A stretch of DNA of 6,309 bases from Burkholderiales bacterium (GCA_028868455.1 JAGWUK010000188.1:1-6309), one strand, 5' to 3'; shown: positions 1 through 6,309, counted from the first letter of the stretch. A program made the numbers and translations. The notes: generated from the letters alone by a model not told the origin.

Positions 1-370
1 CTGGCAAGCCATCAAACCGTGTGGACGCTCTGCATTTGCTGTACGTGATCTTCCTGTCGATACGCCGAAAAAATTATTTGTCATGGGCTTCATTACCAAT
101 CTGGCGAATCCCAAAATTGCCATCATGTATTTGTCACTGCTACCGCAATTTTTGAACTCTGGACATGGCAGTGTTCTACTTCAGTCTCTGATGCTCGGTA
201 GTGTTCAGATTTCTATCAGCCTTGCTGTCAACGTATTGATTGTCGTGATGGCCAGCTCGATCTCAGCTTTCCTCGTGGAACGCCCGCTGTGGCAAATGTT
301 GCAACGCTGGGTGATGGGAACCGTTCTGGCGGGATTGGCCGTGAAGATGGCTTACGAATCCAGAAAATAA
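1..370 (+). CDS. LysE/RhtB-family amino-acid exporter, C-terminal part (5' end outside window)
   Basis: The reading frame is open from the left edge (first full codon at base 2) to a TAA at 368-370, giving about 122 residues. LysE/RhtB proteins are inner-membrane exporters of amino acids and related small molecules, usually about 205-210 residues long, so roughly the second half is present. The family signature is visible: the GFITNLANPKIAIMYLSLLPQF stretch (starting at base 86) has the conserved Asn-Pro-Lys followed by a membrane helix and the Leu-Pro-Gln-Phe motif. Two more hydrophobic helices follow (around bases 185-270 and 305-350), and the protein ends in a short basic tail, as is typical. 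The ATG at 83 is internal and not the real start. The substrate cannot be told from this fragment. The family call is firm. Confidence 0.88.
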   Translation, partial: WQAIKPCGRSAFAVRDLPVDTPKKLFVMGFITNLANPKIAIMYLSLLPQFLNSGHGSVLLQSLMLGSVQISISLAVNVLIVVMASSISAFLVERPLWQMLQRWVMGTVLAGLAVKMAYESRK

Positions 371-583
371 AAATTCACTTACGGCAGCGAAAAGGAAAGC
401 AACATTTGGACGATAGGCGGTCGCAAGTTCCCAAAAAACGAAACGCAAATCGTGACAGGCAAGCAGCAACTGATCAACGCAGCTTTTCCCGATGTGCAAC
501 TATCTCTACGTCCGCTAAGTGCGCTATATCAATGGACGAAAATTGCAATTGGCGCTGCGTTAAAAGAAGCGATGGCACCGTGA
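371..583 (+). pseudogene. possible remnant of a coding sequence without a start codon
   Basis: After the exporter stop, the same reading frame stays open for 70 codons from 371 to a TGA at 581-583. The translation looks protein-like, for example IWTIGGRKFPKNETQIVTGK, then a hydrophobic stretch, and an IAIGAALKEAMAP end. No ATG lies in frame until 572, three codons before the stop. A GTG at 452 is the only ordinary alternative start of useful length, and no clear ribosome binding site precedes it. The stop is followed 11 bases later by a strong hairpin, as expected at the end of a transcribed gene. I do not recognise the family. It may be the C-terminal end of a decayed gene, a short GTG-initiated gene, or chance: an open frame of this length is unusual but not impossible. 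Confidence 0.35.
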
Positions 584-634
584 TTAGCAGTGCTCAGACG
601 ACAGGCAAGGTAATGCCTGTCGTCTGCCATCGCT
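568..634. terminator. two-tier hairpin between convergent genes, probable bidirectional terminator
   Basis: A perfect 13-bp stem is formed by CAGACGACAGGCA (595-607) and TGCCTGTCGTCTG (614-626), with a 6-base AGGTAA loop. It is flanked by a second complementary pair, AGCGATGG (568-575) and CCATCGCT (627-634), which would close an 8-bp outer stem with a 19-base bulge on the left side. It lies between the rightward genes ending at 370/583 and the leftward PepSY gene ending at 671, the usual place for a shared terminator. Neither strand has a run of T after the stem, so it is not a textbook intrinsic terminator. It could instead be a repeat element or an mRNA-stabilising structure. The structure is certain and the role is inferred. 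Confidence 0.6.
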
Positions 635-670
635 GTCATCGGTTTGCTTCATGGATGGCAAGGCGTGGCG

Positions 671-1603
671 TCATGCAGTCGTCCAATGTCTGTTACGCAG
701 CAAGTTCAAGGATTCCAGTAGCAGCACAATGCACATACTGACGCCTAGCACCGGTAAAGCCACGCCAAGCGTCACCATGCATGCCCATATCCACCACGGG
801 ATGACTGTTGCATGAGCGCGGGTGATTTTCGGTGCGGATAGGGTGGCGGCTTTGCGGCGCTGTAGCCACATGACATATCCAGAGATGACAGAGAAAATCA
901 CACTCAAGCCAACCAGAAAAAGGAGAGCCTGATTCCACCAGCCGAATTCTCCACGATGAAACGGGATGCCAATCGCGGTGGCGCGAGACAAGGCTGGCAT
1001 GTCCGTCCAGGCAGAGCGATACAACACCTGTCCGCTATATGCATCGAGTGCCAGCTGAAAGCGCTTTTCGGGTTGGCTGCGATCACTGTTTTCAATGCGC
1101 CAGACACCGTTTGCGGATTTTGGCGGCGTCAGTTGCATTTCAATATCAGGCGCGACTTGCCGGGCTTTGTCGTAAATTGCTTGCCAGCTGAGCGATCCCG
1201 TCGCCATGCCATTGATATCGGAATGCAGATCGCGTGGAGCAGCCGGCGTATTTTGCGCAGTTGCTTGCTGCAACGCGCGAAAATTACTGCCAGCGTATTT
1301 CGACCAGGTTAAACCTGTCATCAAAATGGTGGTGGTCATCAGCGCCATGATGACACTGGTCATGCTGTGCAGATAGCGCCAGGCTGCCCGGCCGCCAGTT
1401 CCGCTTTTCCATTGCAAGATGTCGCGCCATGTCGCCTTGCCGCGCGGCCACCAAAGATAAATGCCGGTCATCATCATGATCAACATCCAACTGGCGGCCA
1501 GTTCTATGAGCCAGCGCCAGGCATCATTTTGCAGCATGCGTGAATGCAGGCGGCGTGCCCAGTTCCGGAAACGATCTTGTTCCAGCAGGCTGCCTTGCAA
1601 CTG
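671..1603 (-). pseudogene. PepSY-associated transmembrane protein, 5'-truncated by the transposon
   Basis: The TGA stop is at 671-673. The frame is family-like up to about base 1603 and stays open to a stop at 1634-1636. Counting from the TTG at 1600, the 309 visible residues contain a membrane helix with the family hallmark IELAASW...GIYLWWPR (about 31-51), a second helix (79-98), a PepSY domain (about 138-195, ending in DAYSGQVLYR), the PFHRGEFG motif (213-220), a helix at 224-246 and a hydrophobic C-terminus (268-297). Members are inner-membrane proteins, often tied to siderophore or iron uptake, with a first helix and PepSY domain ahead of this point. That part, probably 100 or more residues, is missing. 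The TTG at 1600 has no convincing ribosome site and is not a natural start. The break falls at the transposase-side boundary. Probably non-functional. Confidence 0.85.
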
Positions 1604-1641
1604 GAGGGTCGGCCGGGATTCGTGTAAAATTTGTCAAAATC
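1604..1641. repeat. candidate terminal inverted repeat of the Tn3-family element (transposase-stop side)
   Basis: PepSY homology ends at about 1603, and 19 bases separate 1641 from the transposase stop, so the element's end must lie close to here. Reading inward, the sequence begins GAGGGTCGGCCGGG and continues ATTCGTGTAAAAT. The layout resembles 38-bp Tn3-family ends: a G-rich tip, an ATTCG-like stretch near position 15, an A-rich middle, and a CCTAA just beyond. The tip is GAGGG and not the usual GGGG. The partner repeat was not found in the window, so the exact length and edge are inferred from position and resemblance. Confidence 0.38.
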
Positions 1642-1659
1642 TGGCCTAACCCATTGATT

Positions 1660-4623
1660 TTAAATAATTTGCGTCTTGTAATTCATCGGTGGCACGACCC
1701 GATCAAAATCTAATGTGTAGTCGCCGAATCGATTAATGTGTTCGGTGCGATAAGGCGCCAGTCCTGCCAGCACTTCTTCGTTCACCGGCAATCCCTCTTC
1801 TTGCATCTCTTTCAACACCCCTGTCATTGCCTCCACGTTGTGCAATATGGCCAAGTTGGCTACGAGCTGATTGTATTTAACAACTTTCCGTTGTTCGTGG
1901 CGAACATTTTCAGCGATCACGCCTTGGTTGCCAAAGAAAAGCCATTTGATGAATTGATTGAACTCCTCGCTCTTATTAGTCGCGGCGTTAATGGTTTTAC
2001 GCAGATCGAGGTCTCCGATGTATTTCAACAAAAACTCAGTCCTGACGACGCGCCCCAGTTCTCTGAACGCAAAATAAAGCTTATTTTTCCGGCTTGCGGT
2101 TCCCAGTCGCCGCAGGATTGTCGATGGCGTAATTTTGCCGGCTTTGATCGACAAAGCGATACGCAGCATATCCGGCAAATGGGTCTCGATGATTTCCCAG
2201 TTCACGGCTTCGCTGAATAATCCATTGATATGCTCATATCGTATGCCCCGCTCCGGCTTGTAGAACACCAGTTTCTTCAACTGCCGGATGCGCGGCATCA
2301 AATTGATACCCAGCAGATAGGCCAAGCCGAAGACAGGGGCGCTCTGTGCATGCGTGTCGCCATGTAGCGTATCAGGCTGGATATCGGACTCATTCTTAAT
2401 CAGACCGTCCAGGATGTAGATGGCCTCGTAGACGCCGCAAGGAATGAAGTGGCTGAATAAGGCAATGTACATGTCCGAGACATGGTAATACCCGATCCCG
2501 CCATATCCCCCATAACGAATGTGGTATTCGGACAGCAAGTTCTGTTCGTACATATTCCATTTTGTGCCATCTGCCGAAGCGCTTTTGCCTGATCCCCAAA
2601 ATTTAGGGAGTGAGAATTTGTTATAGGCATTAATGACTTGGACCGTTGCCCTTTCCAGACGCTCCTCGGTCATATGGTGAAGATTTAACCAGGAGACTTG
2701 CTTGCGGCTTAACCCTTTTACCGATCGTGCAGTTTGCGTGGGGCCGAGATTGCAGCCGTAGCAAAATAACGTCGTAACGAATCGTTTGCGCGGATCGTCA
2801 ATTTTGGCTTCAAATCCGGACAGTGTGCCGAACTGCTTATGGAGATCAAGCCAGGTCTCGGATTCCACCAATATGTCGAGGATGTTTTTCTCTGGTAGAC
2901 GTGCAGCAAGCTCCTTGTCGATATGGTCCAACGCGGCAGGCTTGGCGTCCTTGCTGTGCTTCCTTAAGATGATTTCGGTCCCATTTAACTCCACATGCTC
3001 GTTATCCGGCATGCCCTGATCCGTGCGGGACGCTGTGTCCGAAAGCCATTTTCTGAGATTGGCGACGAATTGCTTCGGATCGGTAGGCAGATCAAGCATC
3101 GCGCCATATTCTGCCACCTGTGCTTCATAGATTTCCCAGTCGACCAGTTGGACCCGGTAGTCGCTGTATTGATCGCTATTGGCAACATACAGATCGCCCG
3201 ACTGCAGTTCCTGCATGGCTTCCGTCAACACACAAAGCTCAAAATACTTGCGGTTGACCTCGCTAACGGGTCCAGACCGCTGCCCAGTCACCGGACGTCG
3301 CCATTTCTCCGGCAGCCATTTTAAGTTGACATTCGTGCCAATGATCGACAACCATTCCTTGTGGCTCTGCCGATTCGCCAGGACAAACCGAATCGATTCA
3401 ATGAGCGATAAGTCAGCCGATGTGGACTCCAGATCGAGCAGGCTCAGGCAGTTCAGTAGCAAAGGCCGCTGCGTCTGGTATGGCGCCAGCATAAACGGAA
3501 GATAGTTATTCCCAGCATAGGCCATGTGCTCCTCGCATTCGGCGAGAAGATTTTCGGGGTCGTCATGCATGGCATTCGCAATCCGTTTGCCGCGTTCTTG
3601 ATCGGTCTCGCCTTCTTGAAACGCTTCGAGAACGTCACGTAATTGCGAAACGAGCTTTTCCGCACGTTTTTGATGCTCCTGGTAATAGAGTTGCAATTGC
3701 TCTGCCGCACCGCTATGGATTTTCCGCATCTTTCGGATAAACATATCGACCGCATCGTCCAATGCTTTGCTCAATTGCGCGTGGAATAAGAGCACCATAA
3801 GTGCATAGCGCTTGTTCTGCTGCACGGCCTTGAGGTCCGTCGCGTCAAGAGCGCGTGCCTCATAGACGTACTGTCCGCGCTTGACTACCGGAATATGATC
3901 CGCAGTCGGCAATTCAGAGGCCCAGCTTTTGAGCCACTTCACATGTTCGAGATACTGGCGAACTTCCGTATTGGTTGGCTTTTTTGGATCTTGTTTTATT
4001 TGCTGCCAGCCAGTTATCAACTGGCCTGCAGAGAGCGTAAGCATGGCATCAAATTGCCTGATGACTTCTGCCGGCAGCGGATCGGTCAGTGTGCGAAAGT
4101 ATCGTTCATTGACTTGGTTCCGGATCCGAAAAGCTGTTCTATTTAACCGACTGAACGCTGGCAGCTCGTAGCGCTGGCGTATCAACTCTTCGATAACGAC
4201 ATTGATTATGTCGGCCAATTCTTGCTTGGTTTGTGCGGCCTGCGTAGCCGCTAATTCAATCGCTTGGTCAGTGTCCTTTGTTATTGGCTTAATCTTCAGA
4301 TGCGTACGGATCGCATCGATGAAGTCGCGTCTGGCTCGTGATTTTTCTTCGGCCACGAGCGTACGCATGGGTACCGGGCTCACGCCGATGGCTTTGGTCA
4401 CAAAAATCACAATGGATGTAGGTACGTCTGCGAGCACCGGAAAATAGCCCAACCGTTGCACTGTTTTCAAAAGGATCATCAGATACAGCCGTGATGCGTT
4501 ACTGCGGCCGAGCCGGCGCGCAAAACGCTGCTCAGTGTCATTTGGCGTATAGATTTCGTCTAACTCACGCTGGGTGAGATCAGGCTTGAAGCGTGGATAT
4601 GCCGTTTCATGAATGCTGCTCAA
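1660..4623 (-). CDS. tnpA: Tn3-family transposase, intact
   Basis: This gene encodes the large DDE transposase that cuts and joins transposon ends during replicative transposition. With the chosen TTG start at 4621-4623 the product is 987 residues, the usual size. The N-terminus (SSIHETAYPRFK) matches the start of the family's DUF4158 DNA-binding region, which runs to about residue 160. A long helical middle follows. The catalytic Tn3 domain covers about 545-930: Asp685 in SADGTKW, Asp756 in HGDTHAQS and Glu886 or Glu887 in NKSEEFNQF. The Asp-Asp and Asp-Glu distances (71 and about 130) suit Tn3-family enzymes. The frame is also open upstream to a TTG at 4710, but those 29 extra residues do not look like the family and lack a better ribosome site. 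No stop or frameshift interrupts it, so it could be active. No resolvase gene is visible. Confidence 0.96.
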   Translation of the reverse strand: MSSIHETAYPRFKPDLTQRELDEIYTPNDTEQRFARRLGRSNASRLYLMILLKTVQRLGYFPVLADVPTSIVIFVTKAIGVSPVPMRTLVAEEKSRARRDFIDAIRTHLKIKPITKDTDQAIELAATQAAQTKQELADIINVVIEELIRQRYELPAFSRLNRTAFRIRNQVNERYFRTLTDPLPAEVIRQFDAMLTLSAGQLITGWQQIKQDPKKPTNTEVRQYLEHVKWLKSWASELPTADHIPVVKRGQYVYEARALDATDLKAVQQNKRYALMVLLFHAQLSKALDDAVDMFIRKMRKIHSGAAEQLQLYYQEHQKRAEKLVSQLRDVLEAFQEGETDQERGKRIANAMHDDPENLLAECEEHMAYAGNNYLPFMLAPYQTQRPLLLNCLSLLDLESTSADLSLIESIRFVLANRQSHKEWLSIIGTNVNLKWLPEKWRRPVTGQRSGPVSEVNRKYFELCVLTEAMQELQSGDLYVANSDQYSDYRVQLVDWEIYEAQVAEYGAMLDLPTDPKQFVANLRKWLSDTASRTDQGMPDNEHVELNGTEIILRKHSKDAKPAALDHIDKELAARLPEKNILDILVESETWLDLHKQFGTLSGFEAKIDDPRKRFVTTLFCYGCNLGPTQTARSVKGLSRKQVSWLNLHHMTEERLERATVQVINAYNKFSLPKFWGSGKSASADGTKWNMYEQNLLSEYHIRYGGYGGIGYYHVSDMYIALFSHFIPCGVYEAIYILDGLIKNESDIQPDTLHGDTHAQSAPVFGLAYLLGINLMPRIRQLKKLVFYKPERGIRYEHINGLFSEAVNWEIIETHLPDMLRIALSIKAGKITPSTILRRLGTASRKNKLYFAFRELGRVVRTEFLLKYIGDLDLRKTINAATNKSEEFNQFIKWLFFGNQGVIAENVRHEQRKVVKYNQLVANLAILHNVEAMTGVLKEMQEEGLPVNEEVLAGLAPYRTEHINRFGDYTLDFDRVVPPMNYKTQII

Positions 4624-4634
4624 ACTATGCTCCC
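4624..4634 (-). promoter_or_regulatory. ribosome binding site deciding the TTG start of tnpA
   Basis: On the minus strand GGGAG (4634-4630) sits six bases before the TTG at 4623-4621. The codons after it give the conserved N-terminus SSIHETAYPRF. This supports TTG at 4623 over the upstream TTG at 4710. A weak start codon fits the low expression usual for transposases. Confidence 0.7.
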
Positions 4635-4785
4635 GTCGTATGCCGTCGAGTTTTAAAAAGTTGATACATTGTCTATGACGTGCTTCGAAATCAACCGCAA
4701 ACAAACACAAAGCTTTACGCCATCAACGCAACCGATTTAGACCGATGTCCAATGGCAAGGTCGAGTTCAGTTACGGCCCGTTTGG
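4635..4785. other. non-coding gap between the HNH gene and tnpA
   Basis: This stretch presumably holds the tnpA promoter, but I see no strong pair of -35 and -10 boxes on the minus strand. The best candidates (TTGATT, or TATCAA near 4660) are weak. I also found no GGGG-tipped inverted repeat matching the left end, no recognisable resolution site and no hairpin with a T run. It does not encode the missing N-terminal part of the PepSY protein. Confidence 0.5.
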
Positions 4786-5892
4786 TTACGGTGGGTTGTC
4801 ATTCGGGACGAAGATCGGAATCAGGCACTCCCACTGTCCAACTCCCTTGACATCGAGTTTGAACCTAAACTTCACCCAGTTGCCGGCCCGCACGGCATCC
4901 AACTGCTCAATCTCCTCGACGTGCAAAACGCATTGAAGCTGCGTGTATCGGCGGTCATCAACAGGGTCGCGATACGGGATGCAAGCGAGACGAATAACCT
5001 CGAGTCGTGTCCATCGAGACAGCCAGGGTGAGTCCTCAAACGCGTCGAAGTATTCCTTGAACCTGGAACCCACTTTCGGATGAAACGGCGACTCGCCCAG
5101 AAGCATTGAAAGGCTTTCCTTGATGCGCTGTGGTAGCGCGTCAAGACCCTCTACCATCGCGATGCCTCCACCCGTGATGAAGATATCGTTGCTGGAATTC
5201 GTTGCGAACGTTCTGCCGAGATTGTGTGCGTCGATGCGCGGAAACTTCTCTTCGACTAAACACGAGAACTCAATAAACTGACCATCGCGTCTCCACGCCG
5301 GCGGTCCCGCGAGTAGCCGCCCGTCACCAAGCGAATTGACAAGGAGATAGCGATCGTACGGGTCCAGTTGATCAAATCGCTCGCCGAATTCGATAACACG
5401 GCGCAGATCGCCTTCGACGAAGTGGCTAATCCGAATTGTCCACTCTCGCCCAGAGGTTCCGAAAAGTTCACCAATGCACACTACATCTGGTCCGAGCGCG
5501 ACGAGATCCATGCCGCGAAAGCTTCCACGACCTGCGTTCAGCTCTACCTGCATCGCTCGCTCATGCTCGATCTTATAGGCGGCCAGCTTATCGGACGTAA
5601 AGCGGATGACGTCTCGATCAACCTCTTGGCCATGCGTTGCACAAAGCCAAATTCCGTTTCGGATGTCCCGGCGCTGTTCGCGCGTCATATCGAGTGCGTA
5701 GCGTGGACCATTGGGTGCCGCGGCGCAAATGTGTGCAGCGACCCCGACGTTGATCACGCTATCTGGCGACTCGTCGCTCGGCCCAATAGTTTGCTGGCCA
5801 CAATCCGGCATTGAGCAACGGAACCCTGCTCGCATCGCAAGACGCGTTTTTGTTGCATCGCTAAATTCGTCGCGATTTCCTGATCTCGCCAT
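4786..5892 (-). CDS. HNH-endonuclease-like protein with uncharacterised C-terminal domain
   Basis: The protein has 368 residues, with an ATG start at 5892 preceded by a strong ribosome site and a TAA stop. Residues 8-115 look like an HNH nuclease domain: RDEFSDATKTRLAMRAGFRC opens it, with probable zinc ligands Cys26 and Cys31 (CSMPDC), then the likely catalytic His54 in VAAHI, an NGPRY turn, and RNGIWLCATH (78-87) bringing Cys84 and His87. The closing Asp-rich stretch and the KLAAYKIEHE helix are typical of this family, often found as the N-terminal module of multi-domain, sometimes defence-associated, proteins. Residues 129-363 are a separate, mostly beta-rich region without signal peptide or membrane helix. 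Within it, residues 235-305 recall phage gp25/GpW baseplate proteins. The stop lies 162 bases before tnpA and the start 52 bases after the exonuclease gene, all on one strand. A DNA-cutting role is inferred from the motif; the target is unknown. Confidence 0.82.
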   Translation of the reverse strand: MARSGNRDEFSDATKTRLAMRAGFRCSMPDCGQQTIGPSDESPDSVINVGVAAHICAAAPNGPRYALDMTREQRRDIRNGIWLCATHGQEVDRDVIRFTSDKLAAYKIEHERAMQVELNAGRGSFRGMDLVALGPDVVCIGELFGTSGREWTIRISHFVEGDLRRVIEFGERFDQLDPYDRYLLVNSLGDGRLLAGPPAWRRDGQFIEFSCLVEEKFPRIDAHNLGRTFATNSSNDIFITGGGIAMVEGLDALPQRIKESLSMLLGESPFHPKVGSRFKEYFDAFEDSPWLSRWTRLEVIRLACIPYRDPVDDRRYTQLQCVLHVEEIEQLDAVRAGNWVKFRFKLDVKGVGQWECLIPIFVPNDNPP

Positions 5893-5904
5893 CGATACCC
5901 CCTC
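5893..5904 (-). promoter_or_regulatory. strong ribosome binding site of the HNH gene
   Basis: On the minus strand GAGGGGG (5904-5898) precedes the ATG at 5892-5890 with a five-base TATCG spacer. It fixes the start, and the following codons give the family-like RDEFSDATK N-terminus. Confidence 0.7.
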
Positions 5905-5909
5905 AATGA

Positions 5910-5948
5910 GTTAGCGTGCCGTAAGCACAAAGTAAGCGATTTCGCTAA
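5910..5948. repeat. three 7-bp repeats in 11-bp phase plus small inverted repeats
   Basis: GTTAGCG (5910-5916), GTAAGCA (5921-5927) and GTAAGCG (5932-5938) start exactly 11 bases apart, about one helical turn. The last copy overlaps a short palindrome, AGCGA-TT-TCGCT (5935-5946). The outer TTAGCG (5911-5916) is the inverse of CGCTAA (5943-5948). The block fills the gap before the HNH gene and overlaps the exonuclease stop codon. It could be an operator, a recombinase or transposase binding array, or chance. The pattern is seen directly and its function is not known. Confidence 0.45.
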
Positions 5949-6309
5949 TTGTCGGAGGTGGCGGCGATCTTGGCGCTGCCCACGCGATAGGCATAGCGAT
6001 TGGCTTTGGCATCGTTGAGCGCATGGTGCTCCAGGAGATGGTTGTCCGCCAAGAACTGCGCCACGACAGCTTGATCGATGTGGCGATAAATGTTCTGGCA
6101 TGTCAGCCAGTCTGGGGCATGGCTGCCTAACGCGTACTGGAACAACTGCCAATCTCCATCAAAATCGAAGCAAATTGTGACATCGACGTAATGCTTGAAC
6201 TGCTCCAGCCATGATCGTAAATTGATTTCCAATTCCACAAAGCTACACTGTGCACCTGGTATTTTCCCAAGCTGTGGCAAGACGGTTTCGATGACAAAGT
6301 CACTGCATT
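5945..6309 (-). CDS. DEDDh 3'-5' exonuclease, RNase T-like/Rv2179c-like, C-terminal part (5' end outside window)
   Basis: The frame is open from the right edge to a TAG at 5945-5947, about 120 residues. Family-like features are the CSDFVIETVLP segment, a FDFDGDWQLF stretch that probably carries one of the acidic metal ligands, a WLTCQNIYRHID segment, and the closing HHALNDAKANRYAYR. In the last of these, the first His and the Asp five residues later fit the DEDDh pattern HxALxDA that completes the active site of DnaQ-like exonucleases. The first acidic motif (DxE) would lie upstream, outside the window. The TTG at 6280 is internal, because similarity continues past it to the edge. Such enzymes trim 3' ends of RNA or DNA using two metal ions; the substrate is not shown here. 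Its stop is 52 bases from the HNH start on the same strand, so co-transcription is possible. Confidence 0.78.
   Translation of the reverse strand, partial: CSDFVIETVLPQLGKIPGAQCSFVELEINLRSWLEQFKHYVDVTICFDFDGDWQLFQYALGSHAPDWLTCQNIYRHIDQAVVAQFLADNHLLEHHALNDAKANRYAYRVGSAKIAATSDN

Noticed and set aside
289..741. 150-codon + strand reading frame across the exporter end and the intergenic region
   Set aside because: It overlaps the exporter in another frame and runs antisense into the PepSY gene. Its composition is Arg/Gln/Ser rich and resembles no family.
1635..1661. AAAATC/GATTTT inverted repeat at the tnpA stop as a terminator
   Set aside because: Only six A/T-rich base pairs around a 14-base loop, too weak to call.
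4640..4690. minus-strand promoter for tnpA (TTGATT with a downstream AT-rich box)
   Set aside because: The -10 candidates match poorly at the correct spacing, so no promoter is annotated.
4700..4760. possible right end of a tnpA-only element just upstream of tnpA
   Set aside because: GGTC and GTAAAGCTTTGT on the minus strand share short words with the left end, but spacing differs and the tip is not G-rich.
5368..5814. 148-codon + strand reading frame opposite the HNH gene
   Set aside because: It is antisense to a well-supported gene and has no recognisable domain or ribosome site.
5862..5902. GGGGG-tipped minus-strand sequence at the HNH start, loosely like a Tn3 terminal repeat
   Set aside because: It encodes the conserved HNH N-terminus and includes its ribosome site, and it does not match the candidate end at 1604-1641 beyond the G-rich tip.
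5910..5948. TTAGCGTGC resembling the inner edge of Tn21-type inverted repeats
   Set aside because: No G-rich tip lies at the expected distance, and alignment to the left end gives only scattered matches. The phased-repeat reading fits better.

Overview
The window looks like proteobacterial, probably betaproteobacterial, chromosome carrying a mobile-element insertion. The evidence is the style of the LysE-type exporter and of the PepSY-associated membrane protein, plus the intermediate base composition. The taxon is inferred and not proven by any marker gene.

Layout, left to right. (1) The 3' half of a LysE/RhtB-type amino-acid exporter on the + strand ends at 370. (2) About 300 bases follow without a complete gene. 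They hold an open, start-less reading frame (371-583) that looks like a gene remnant, then a perfect 13-bp hairpin (595-626) with a second outer stem. (3) A PepSY-associated membrane protein on the minus strand (671 to about 1603) has lost its N-terminal part. Its upstream side runs directly into (4) an apparently intact Tn3-family transposase gene on the minus strand (1660-4623, TTG start). The catalytic DDE residues are visible, and a Tn3-like terminal sequence lies between the transposase stop and the broken gene. (5) A 162-bp gap follows, then an HNH-nuclease-like protein of 368 residues (4786-5892, minus). Its roughly 240-residue C-terminal half contains a stretch resembling the phage baseplate gp25/GpW pattern. 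(6) A 52-bp spacer carries three 7-bp repeats phased every 11 bp. (7) The C-terminal part of a DEDDh 3'-5' exonuclease (RNase T-like/Rv2179c-like) on the minus strand runs off the right edge.

How the parts fit. The transposase, HNH and exonuclease genes all lie on the minus strand in the order exonuclease, HNH, tnpA. The missing N-terminal half of the PepSY protein does not reappear to the right of tnpA, as a simple tnpA-only insertion would require. So either the element is larger and carries the HNH and exonuclease genes as cargo with its far end outside the window, or a deletion followed insertion. No resolvase or second inverted repeat was found. The most interesting possibility is that the HNH protein and the neighbouring exonuclease form a small nuclease module, perhaps defence related, travelling on a Tn3-type element. 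That is inference from gene order and domain type only.
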